64,000 bases of DNA from Collinsella sp. (GTDB lineage: Bacteria > Actinomycetota > Coriobacteriia > Coriobacteriales > Coriobacteriaceae), in assembly GCA_018381235.1 (NCBI GenBank), contig JAGZSF010000006.1, positions 48,394-112,393 on the forward strand. The letters run 5' to 3'. Shown in pieces: positions 57,348 to 64,000 of the stretch. The notes beneath the pieces are model-generated. The model worked only from the letters and a program-made list of their open reading frames with translations, was not told the origin of the DNA and did not search any database. Numbering within the stretch: position 1 is the first letter of the stretch; the number at the start of each line of letters is the position of its first letter. A program made the position numbers and the translations under genes.

Positions 57348-59483
57348 CTATTTGTCGGCGTCGGTGTCGGCATCGACGACGGCATGGTCATCGTCAGCAT
57401 CATCGGATGCGGCTTCGGCATCCTCCTGCATGGCCGCCTGCGCAAAGGCCGCGGCATCAGCCGCCAGCTCCTCCTCGCTCATTCGAGGCACGCGCTTCTT
57501 GGTCGGCATGCCGGCCGCCTTGGCATTGCGCTCCTCCTTGGCCGCCAGGATATCGCCCTCGCGCTCAAGGTAGGCATTCCACTCGTTGTCGAGCAGGGCG
57601 TTCACGGCGTCGCCCTCGACGGTCTCGCGCTCAAGCAGCACCTTCGCCATCAGATCGAGCTGATCGCAACGGGCGTCCAGAATCTCGACCGCACGACGAT
57701 GGGCCTCACGCATAATGCGCTGAACCTCGATATCGATGCGGCGCGCCGTCTCCTCGGAGTAATCCTGGTGATCGGCGTAATCGCGACCAAGGAACACCTG
57801 ATGTTGCGCCTCGCCAAACACTTGCGTGCCCAGCTCCTCGCTCATGCCCAGGCGCGTGACCATCTCGCGCGCCATCTTGGTTGCGCGCTCCAGATCGTTG
57901 CTCGCGCCCGACGTAATATCATCGCACATGAGCTCCTCGGCAACGCGACCGCCCAAGAACACGGCGAGCTCGTCGAGCATCTCGTTCTTGGTCTTGAGGA
58001 AGTGGTCCTCCTGCGGAAGCTGCAGCGTGTAGCCCAGCGCCTGGCCACGGCTGACGATCGAGATCTTGTGAACCGGATCGGAATGCTCCAAGATGTGGCC
58101 CACCAGGGCGTGACCGCTCTCGTGGTAGGCAATCGTGGTGCGCTCGGCCTCGGTCATCACGCGACCCTTGCGCTGCGGTCCGGCAATCACGCGCTCCATC
58201 GATTCCTCGACCTCGTCCATCGAGATCACGGAACGATGACGGCGAGCGGCCAGCAGCGCAGACTCGTTGAGCAGATTTGCCAGATCGGCGCCGGTGAAGC
58301 CAACGGTCATCTGGGCGAGCTTCTCAAACTTCACGTCCTCGTCCATCGGCTTGTTCTCGGCATGCACGCGCAAGATCTGCTCGCGGCCCTTCACATCCGG
58401 ACGGTCGACCGTAACCTGACGGTCAAAACGACCGGGACGCAGCAATGCCGGATCCAGAATGTCGGGGCGGTTGGTGGCGGCGATCAGGATGACCGACTCG
58501 CCCTCCTCAAAACCGTCCATCTCGACCAGCAGCTGGTTGAGCGTCTGCTCGCGCTCGTCGTGGCCGCCGCCCAAGCCGGCTCCGCGCTGACGTCCCACGG
58601 CATCGATCTCATCGATGAGGATGATCGACGGGGCCTGGGACTTGGCCTCCTTAAAGAGGTCACGCACACGGCTGGCGCCGACACCTACGAACATCTCGAC
58701 AAAGTCGGAACCCGAGATGCTAAAGAACGGCACGCCCGCCTCGCCGGCAACGGCCTTGGCCAGCAGCGTTTTACCGGTGCCCGGAGGGCCAACCAGCAAC
58801 ACGCCACGCGGGATCTTGGCACCCAGCTTGCGATAGCGATCCGGATCGCTCAAAAAGTCACGGATCTCCTCGAGCTCCTCGACTGCCTCGTCCACGCCGG
58901 CAACGTCTTCAAACTTGACCTTGGGGCGTGTGGCCTCGTTGGTCTTGGCGTTGGTCTTGCCAAACTGCATGTTCCTGTTGTTGGCGCCCATCATCTGGCG
59001 CATAAAGTAGAACATGATGGCGATAAGGGCGATCGTCGGAAGCACACTCATCGCCAAGTCGCCCCAAAAATCGGGATCGTTGGTGTTGACGATGTACTTG
59101 GTATCGGGGTGCTCCGCCATGAGCTCGGCAAGCGAATCGGAGCCGACATAGGTCGAGGAGAAGCTCTTGAGCTCGCTCGTATCGCCCTTGTCCTTCTTCG
59201 TCTTCCAGTAATGACCCGTCACGCTTCCGTCTTGAACCGTATAGGTCAGATCTTCGACGCGATCCTGCTTGATGGCGCTCACCATCTCGCTCGTCGCGAG
59301 CTTAACGGTATTGCTGGAATTGGCAAAGCCGGAGCCCATGTTAAAGAAGGCGTAGCCCAGAAGCGCGCAAGCCAAAATAAAATACAGCCAGCCCGTACGC
59401 GTGGGCTTCTTGCCTCCGGGCATCCCCGGGATCTTAGGCTCCCGGGGAGTCTGGGAATTGTTATCGTTATGGTCGTCGGGCAT
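57348..59483 (-). CDS. ftsH: ATP-dependent zinc metalloprotease FtsH
   Basis: A 711-residue membrane AAA+ protease. TM helices at about 31-50 and 141-161 flank an extracytoplasmic domain; Walker A GPPGTGKT (232-239), Walker B IILIDEID (287-294), second region of homology ATNRPDILDPALLRPGRFD and zinc site HESGH (454-458). The C-terminal 70 residues are acidic and Ala-rich. It degrades misassembled membrane proteins and regulators. The ATG at 59483 is 1 bp after the hpt stop, with GGAGG inside hpt. The tilS-hpt-ftsH order is widely conserved. Confidence 0.97.
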   Translation of the reverse strand: MPDDHNDNNSQTPREPKIPGMPGGKKPTRTGWLYFILACALLGYAFFNMGSGFANSSNTVKLATSEMVSAIKQDRVEDLTYTVQDGSVTGHYWKTKKDKGDTSELKSFSSTYVGSDSLAELMAEHPDTKYIVNTNDPDFWGDLAMSVLPTIALIAIMFYFMRQMMGANNRNMQFGKTNAKTNEATRPKVKFEDVAGVDEAVEELEEIRDFLSDPDRYRKLGAKIPRGVLLVGPPGTGKTLLAKAVAGEAGVPFFSISGSDFVEMFVGVGASRVRDLFKEAKSQAPSIILIDEIDAVGRQRGAGLGGGHDEREQTLNQLLVEMDGFEEGESVILIAATNRPDILDPALLRPGRFDRQVTVDRPDVKGREQILRVHAENKPMDEDVKFEKLAQMTVGFTGADLANLLNESALLAARRHRSVISMDEVEESMERVIAGPQRKGRVMTEAERTTIAYHESGHALVGHILEHSDPVHKISIVSRGQALGYTLQLPQEDHFLKTKNEMLDELAVFLGGRVAEELMCDDITSGASNDLERATKMAREMVTRLGMSEELGTQVFGEAQHQVFLGRDYADHQDYSEETARRIDIEVQRIMREAHRRAVEILDARCDQLDLMAKVLLERETVEGDAVNALLDNEWNAYLEREGDILAAKEERNAKAAGMPTKKRVPRMSEEELAADAAAFAQAAMQEDAEAASDDADDDHAVVDADTDADK

Positions 59484-59484
59484 C

Positions 59485-60033
59485 TTACGAATAAACCTCC
59501 GGTTTCAAAATGCCCAGATACGGAAGGTTACGATAGCGCTCGGCATAGTCGAGGCCGTAGCCCACCACAAAGGCATCGGGGCAATGGGTTCCAACATACT
59601 TGGGCGTGATGGCCGAGACGCGGTCCTCAACGTCCTTCCACAGGAAGGCGGCGACCTCCAGAGAAGCGGGCTTGCGGCTCTCGAGGTTCTTCATCAGATA
59701 CTTGAGCGTCAGGCCCGAGTCCAGAATGTCCTCGACGATCAGCACGTCGCGACCGCGGATGTCGATATCCAGGTCCTTAATGATACGCACGATACCCGAG
59801 GACTTCACACCGTCGCCATAGCTCGAAACAGCCATGAAATCGATGTTGGTCGGCAGCTCGATCTTGCGCATCAGGTCGCCCATAAAGACCACGGCGCCGC
59901 GTAGGACCGCGATCAGCACCAGATCCTTACCCGCGTAGTCGCGCGTAATCTCCTCGCCCAGGCGAGAGACGATACCGTCGATATCCTCCTGCGTAAACAG
60001 AACCTTCTCGATATCCGGATGTTGAGAAGCCAT
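59485..60033 (-). CDS. hpt: Hypoxanthine phosphoribosyltransferase
   Basis: A 182-residue type I PRTase for purine salvage. The PRPP motif VLIVEDILDSGLTL is at 97-110, and the SSYGDGVKSSG flexible loop and the C-terminal VVGYGLDYAERYRNLPYLG purine-binding segment are present. It is between tilS (147 bp upstream) and ftsH (1-bp gap). The start follows AAAGGG. Confidence 0.96.
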   Translation of the reverse strand: MASQHPDIEKVLFTQEDIDGIVSRLGEEITRDYAGKDLVLIAVLRGAVVFMGDLMRKIELPTNIDFMAVSSYGDGVKSSGIVRIIKDLDIDIRGRDVLIVEDILDSGLTLKYLMKNLESRKPASLEVAAFLWKDVEDRVSAITPKYVGTHCPDAFVVGYGLDYAERYRNLPYLGILKPEVYS

Positions 60034-60180
60034 GACAACCCTTTCTTGTGCTTATCGCCCACACACCGCCGTATGGACGCGAACTTCACATTCTAGCAGC
60101 GCACGGGGAATATTTTCCAGCCCGTACGCCATCAGCGCGGGAATACCGTCAACGTCGCACAGAATAGCTGGCGTGGGACG

Positions 60181-61719
60181 CTATTCCGCATCGACCACAC
60201 GAAGCAGATATGCCACGCGCGTTGCGGCCGTGCACTTAAAACGCTCGTCCGCGCGAACTCCGGCGACCCACACCACGGCACCCCCCGGGGCCGTCCTCAC
60301 CATGGGCACGCCGGCGCGCTCGGAAACGGGAATGCGAGCCTCACCTAGCAAGTCGGATACTTTCTTGCTTCGGCCACTCATCCCTAACGGGCACATCACG
60401 TCTCCCGGTGCGGGACCGTCCACCCACAGGCGCGCCAATCGCGCCTCGGCAGGGATCTCGCCACGCGAGCCCGCCAGGATCCGCTCACTATCGCTGTCGG
60501 CAAAACCCAGGGCAGCCGCGTCTACCAAAGCTGTCGCTTCCCCGGCAGCCGCGAGCTCACGGGCGCGGCGCACGATGTCGCATCCCGGCTCAACGACCAT
60601 CGACTCTGCGACCAGCATACGTCCCCCGCCCAACGGCAAACGACCGGGCACGGTAACCCAGTCCGCGACCAGGCCCTCGCGAGCCACCGGCGCCTTAAAC
60701 GCCAGCATGCCAAACTCAATGCGTGCGTCAATCCCCGCCGGAAGCGTGACCGAGCCGGCACCCTCGGCAACGCAGGAAAGGACTCGCTCCACATGTCGCA
60801 TCTCGGGACGAGCATCCGGATCGATGCGTTTGATCGCCAGTCGCACGATGCGCCGCGCGATTACCACCTCGGCCGCAGCAAGGCGCCTGGCATCGAGCAC
60901 CAGCGCGCCCGCTGCCTCTTTGCGCAAACAGCTTCGAAACGCCCGTGCCGACAGCTGGGATAGAAACGCATCTTCATCACCCAAGATCTCACAGGCGGCG
61001 CCAATCGTCTTGCACACGCTCGCATTACGCTGTGCCACCACCGGCATTACCCGATGGCGCACGTAGTTTCGCAGATACGAGATATCCTCATTGCTCTCGT
61101 CTTCACGCCACGGCTGACCATGTACCTGTAGATAGCCCACGAGCTCGCCATGAGTTAGGTCGAGCAAGGGACGCACCACGATATTCCTCCGGCGAGGAAT
61201 GCTCGATAGACCAGCGGGCCCCGAACCCTTAATCGCGTTCATCAAAAACGTTTCCGCGCGATCCGAAGACGTGTGCGCGGTGCAGATACGAGCCGCCGTT
61301 CGCGGTGCCCCCGTCTGGGCGCAGAGCTCGCGAACATACCTTCGCGCCGCGGCATAGCGCACCTCGCGGGCAGCCGCCTCGATATTGCCCGATTCATCAT
61401 CAAAATAGGCATGCTCAACACACAGCGGTAGACCATATTGTGCGCAGAGCTCACGCACAAAGGCCTCGTCGCCATCGGACGCCTTGCCGCGCAGATGATG
61501 GTTCACATGCAGCACGTGCAGTCGCTCGCGCGCGATGGGGGCAACACCGCGTCCGTCTTGGATATCCAGCTTTGATGTGCACGCCATAAGAAGCAGTGCC
61601 GTCGAGTCCGCGCCGCCTGATACCATGAGCACGACAGGAGCAGCCTGCTGTCTCGTCCGGGTCTCATCGACTGCCCCAGGCACGGCATGGTGTCCATAAT
61701 GCTGAGATACCGTAGGCAT
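60181..61719 (-). CDS. tilS: tRNA(Ile)-lysidine synthetase
   Basis: A 512-residue PP-loop enzyme that converts C34 of tRNA-Ile(CAU) to lysidine. The PP-loop SGGADST is at 34-40; HVNHHLRGKASDGDE and the NYVRHRVMPV motif are typical. The C-terminal TilS domain includes DVMCPLGMSGRSKKVSDLL. Start ATG at 61719 with GAGGAGGAAG. The gene overlaps nothing but its start region faces the divergent MBL gene 48 bp away. Confidence 0.95.
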   Translation of the reverse strand: MPTVSQHYGHHAVPGAVDETRTRQQAAPVVLMVSGGADSTALLLMACTSKLDIQDGRGVAPIARERLHVLHVNHHLRGKASDGDEAFVRELCAQYGLPLCVEHAYFDDESGNIEAAAREVRYAAARRYVRELCAQTGAPRTAARICTAHTSSDRAETFLMNAIKGSGPAGLSSIPRRRNIVVRPLLDLTHGELVGYLQVHGQPWREDESNEDISYLRNYVRHRVMPVVAQRNASVCKTIGAACEILGDEDAFLSQLSARAFRSCLRKEAAGALVLDARRLAAAEVVIARRIVRLAIKRIDPDARPEMRHVERVLSCVAEGAGSVTLPAGIDARIEFGMLAFKAPVAREGLVADWVTVPGRLPLGGGRMLVAESMVVEPGCDIVRRARELAAAGEATALVDAAALGFADSDSERILAGSRGEIPAEARLARLWVDGPAPGDVMCPLGMSGRSKKVSDLLGEARIPVSERAGVPMVRTAPGGAVVWVAGVRADERFKCTAATRVAYLLRVVDAE

Positions 61720-61767
61720 TTGCTTCCTCCTCTATTCGTCCGCACCCATTGTATCCTTTGGAATCTT

Positions 61768-62577
61768 ATGTCTCGTCTGCACCTTCATATCCTCGGCAGT
61801 GGCTCTAAAGGCAACTGCGCGCTCATCGAGGACCCGCAGGGGCTCATTATGGTCGATGACGGACTGTCTCGCCGCGAGACATTAAAGCGCATGGCAGAAC
61901 TGGGGCTCTCGGCTGACAACGTCTCGGCTCTTCTCATTACTCATGAGCATAGCGATCACATCAAGGGCCTCGATATCTGGTGCAAGCACTGGCACGGCCC
62001 CCTCTTTGCCAGCAGGGGCACTCTTTCGAACAAAGAAAATCTTTCGCATCTGCCTGTCGAGGAATTCGATCCCGGTGACACCCTTTCCATTGCCGGCATC
62101 CACGTGCAAACCTACTCAACATCACACGATGTCATCAATCCAGTCGGCTATCGATTCAATGCTCTCGATGATTCCATCGGCTTTGCCACCGACACCGGAG
62201 AGCTATCGAGCCAAGCCATGAACACCCTCAAAGATTGTCGAGTCCTCGCGCTCGAAAGCAACCACGATGCGACCATGCTGCGCGAGGGAGAATATCCCCG
62301 CTTTCTTCAGGAGCGCATCCTGTCTGCAAGGGGACACCTCTCCAATGGCCAAGCCGCCGAAGCCGCGCGCGAACTTGTTACCGATCGCACCGAACAGCTC
62401 ATTGCCATGCATATCAGCCAAGATAACAATCGTCCGAGCCTTACCGTCAAAAGCTATGCCAAAGCTCTGGCCGCAACCCTGGATGACGAGCTCGGCAGCT
62501 CCGCCACCCTTCTCCAAGGATCGCGAAAACTCTCGATACGCCCCGCAAGCCAGTATCGGCCAGCAACCATTCAATAG
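61768..62577 (+). CDS. MBL-fold metallohydrolase (YycJ/WalJ type)
   Basis: A 269-residue beta-lactamase-fold hydrolase. The opening LHILGSGSKGNCALIE and the metal motif THEHSDH (58-64) are typical of WalJ; further ligands are in TSHDVINPVGY, FATDTGE and ALESNHD. WalJ-type proteins are thought to link cell-wall signalling and DNA processing (5'-exonuclease-like); here no WalRK genes are adjacent. ATG at 61768 with only a weak ribosome site; TATCCT nearby could be a -10, making a short leader. Confidence 0.88.
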   Translation: MSRLHLHILGSGSKGNCALIEDPQGLIMVDDGLSRRETLKRMAELGLSADNVSALLITHEHSDHIKGLDIWCKHWHGPLFASRGTLSNKENLSHLPVEEFDPGDTLSIAGIHVQTYSTSHDVINPVGYRFNALDDSIGFATDTGELSSQAMNTLKDCRVLALESNHDATMLREGEYPRFLQERILSARGHLSNGQAAEAARELVTDRTEQLIAMHISQDNNRPSLTVKSYAKALAATLDDELGSSATLLQGSRKLSIRPASQYRPATIQ

Positions 62578-62591
62578 ACTGTCCTAAACAG

Positions 62592-62627
62592 CAAAAGGGG
62601 CCGGGAATCGCTTCCCAGCCCCTTTTG
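62592..62627. terminator. Bidirectional terminator between the MBL gene and hsp20
   Basis: CAAAAGGGGCCGGGAA / TTCCCAGCCCCTTTTG, 16-bp arms with one mismatch pair. Confidence 0.85.
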
Positions 62628-62659
62628 TTGTCTTTTAATAGCGAAGAACACCAACGAAG

Positions 62660-63091
62660 TTATTCGATGGAGATCTTCGTAACGTTCTTCTTCTCGACGA
62701 TCTTGGGAACCGTAACGGTCAGGATGCCGTCAGCGTACTTAGCCGAGAGGCCCTCGCTCGAAGCGTCCTTAAGATACACGCCACGCGTCGCGCTGTACGA
62801 GCTGAACTCCTTCTGCAGGAAGTTCTTGCCCTCGTTCTCCTCGTCTTCCTCGACATTCACGCTAATGGACAGACGGCCCTCGTTAAGCTCGACATCGATA
62901 TCGTCCTTGGCGACGCCGGTCAGATAAGCCTTGACCTCATAGCCATCGCCCTTATCCTCAACGTCAACGGGGAACGCCTTAGAGGCAATCGAGCTGTTCG
63001 CTAGGTCGCTCATATCATCAAACAGATCAAACAGCGAGCTTGCAGAGGGACGAACGCCAAAAACCGAACGATAAGGAACCATGCTTGCCAT
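62660..63091 (-). CDS. Hsp20/alpha-crystallin-family small heat shock protein
   Basis: A 143-residue chaperone. The alpha-crystallin domain spans about 40-130 (FPVDVEDKGDGYEVKAYLTG; VELNEGRLSISVNV; GVYLKDASSEGLSAKYADGILTVTVPK given in part), with the terminal I-x-I-like KISIE. It holds unfolding proteins. The start at 63091 follows AAGGAG. A TGAGTC...GACTCA pair far upstream (63208-63247) could be regulatory; I do not see a clear HAIR or CIRCE site. Confidence 0.92.
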   Translation of the reverse strand: MASMVPYRSVFGVRPSASSLFDLFDDMSDLANSSIASKAFPVDVEDKGDGYEVKAYLTGVAKDDIDVELNEGRLSISVNVEEDEENEGKNFLQKEFSSYSATRGVYLKDASSEGLSAKYADGILTVTVPKIVEKKNVTKISIE

Positions 63092-63368
63092 GTTTACCAC
63101 TCCTTTATAGGACTGCCGAGTCATCTTCCAGGTGACTGGGACTTCTTTTGACGCTCTTATATATGCCCACCCAGTGCTCATATATACATCGACTATAAAG
63201 TTTTTTGAGTCCAGTACTATAAGCATATCTAAGTGCGTATGACTCAGGTTTTAGGAAGGTTAAGGTTCTTTGAACCAGAGCTTAAATACCGAGTATGTCC
63301 CCAGCTACAAATAACAAGGGGCTTACAATGAGCGCGTACACGTTGTTGGTAACGAGCTAAAGGGCATC

Positions 63369-63836
63369 ATGGACGACCAAAACCAGAACAAAATGTTTAT
63401 GCCGACGCAGGGGGAAGATACTTCCACGCAGCCGCCACGGTTCCATCGTCCCCACATCTCGCAAGAGCCCATTAATGATCCGGAGCCCGAGTATGTGACG
63501 AGAAATCGATATCAAACACTCGAGGATGCCCAAACGGGGCGTAAACATATAGGCGTCGCCTCGGGAGACCCTGTATATCTGAAAGACGCACCATTATCTA
63601 AAAACAGCGCAGCTAGTGATGAGCCGATGAAAGCATCCGCCACTCATCAACAAAGAGGTCCTCGACCAAAGCAAACCTTGACGCATTCGGCTCGCTATCT
63701 CGAAACGCCAAAACAGGGAAAATCAATCTTCGTTTCATCAAGTAAACGACGCAAGCAGCATCGACTGACAATCCTGCTTTTGATCATTGTGGCCATAGCA
63801 GTTGCCCTTGTTATTCGATTTATCTTCTTTAAATAA
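63369..63836 (+). CDS. Hypothetical tail-anchored membrane protein
   Basis: A 155-residue protein: long hydrophilic, low-complexity N-terminal region rich in Pro, Gln, Ser and basic residues, a Lys/Arg cluster (SSKRRKQHR) and a C-terminal transmembrane helix (about 132-152, LTILLLIIVAIAVALVIRFI). The topology suggests a cytoplasmic domain anchored at the C-terminus. No family recognised. The coding sequence is less GC-rich than its neighbours. Start after AAAGGG. Confidence 0.7.
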   Translation: MDDQNQNKMFMPTQGEDTSTQPPRFHRPHISQEPINDPEPEYVTRNRYQTLEDAQTGRKHIGVASGDPVYLKDAPLSKNSAASDEPMKASATHQQRGPRPKQTLTHSARYLETPKQGKSIFVSSSKRRKQHRLTILLLIIVAIAVALVIRFIFFK

Positions 63837-63903
63837 AGGCTCAATACCAAAAACGATAAGATCGTCTGGTGTAATAGAGTCATTTACGCCCCATAAACGC
63901 AAA

Positions 63904-63932
63904 AAAGGGGGAGGCCGCGAGGCCTCCCCCTT
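63904..63932 (-). terminator. Strong terminator for a minus-strand transcript entering from the right
   Basis: AAGGGGGAGGCC / GGCCTCCCCCTT around GCGA; read on the minus strand it is followed by TTTTTTGC. Confidence 0.8.
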
Positions 63933-63933
63933 C

Positions 63934-64000
63934 TCAGTTCAAGCGTACGGCTCGGTGCCGTCCACCGGTCAGCGGCGCCCTGGCCTCCCACGGGCTGGCC
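63934..64000 (-). other. Possible 3' end of a minus-strand gene or RNA cut by the window edge
   Basis: On the minus strand a frame is open to a TGA at 63934-63936, just before the terminator; an alternative frame stops at about 63969. The segment also contains ACGGC/GCCGT and other short stems, so a structured RNA is equally possible. Too short to assign. Confidence 0.3.

Noticed and set aside
62203..62574. A 123-codon minus-strand frame inside the MBL gene
   Set aside because: Antisense to the conserved MBL coding sequence, no independent support.

Overview
The window looks like chromosomal DNA of a high-GC anaerobic gut actinobacterium of class Coriobacteriia, most likely Collinsella or a close relative. 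This is inferred from the strong preference for GCC/CGC/CTG-type codons, the gene set (EF-G2-like GTPase, heterodimeric multidrug-type ABC exporters, LANTG-anchored surface protein, LtaS-like sulfatase) and the abundance of short palindromic repeats between genes. I see no rRNA operon, phage, CRISPR array or complete insertion sequence. One tRNA-Ser(UGA) and one SRP RNA are present.

Layout. 1-2.5 kb: end of an unknown gene, an OFA-type MFS transporter and a Gfo/Idh/MocA oxidoreductase. 2.9-9.8 kb: tex, a transaldolase-like aldolase, a Cof-type HAD phosphatase and an rlmKL-type rRNA methyltransferase whose first catalytic half looks degenerate. 9.9-14.7 kb: a potassium module on the minus strand (kup, a small membrane protein, a shortened KdpD-like kinase, KdpE). 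14.8-19.4 kb: nitroreductase, LtaS-like enzyme, a repeat-rich 600-bp intergenic region and a flavodoxin. 19.5-23.2 kb: a heterodimeric ABC exporter. 23.4-24.9 kb: a sortase-type surface protein and ffs. 25.3-29.1 kb: a TadA-glycerate kinase fusion, tRNA-Ser, a TetR regulator and LemA. 29.1-32 kb: ilvE, a DedA protein and cysE. 32.1-36.3 kb: a second heterodimeric ABC exporter with its own MarR regulator and operator-like dyads. 36.5-43.7 kb: small proteins, a nitroreductase, a degenerate NtrC-like regulator beside a YeiH-type transporter, a GntR regulator and glmS. 44-48.3 kb: a LacI regulator, a HAD phosphatase, larE and a secreted EndA-like nuclease. 48.4-53.1 kb: an EF-G2-like GTPase and a polar amino acid ABC importer operon. 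53.4-63.8 kb: a 23S rRNA uridine methyltransferase, PHP phosphatase, aminotransferase, the tilS-hpt-ftsH operon, an MBL hydrolase, Hsp20 and a small membrane protein.

The most unusual content is intergenic. Two rod-like palindromes (18243-18372 and 53200-53350) share a conserved core, but their outer arms and their inner hairpin are completely different and internally complementary. A second element (18460-18660) consists of seven copies of a 14-15 bp unit in strictly alternating orientation every ~31 bp. Further families are a 160-bp element with inverted ends (2692 and 25046), a 67-bp palindrome at gene 3' ends (9836 and 25257), a pair of CGTGCA...GAGTATTC elements (5113 and 28717) and about ten palindromes built around GGGACAG/CTGTCCC. 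No transposase is encoded in the window. All functional statements are from sequence reading alone; no database search was run.
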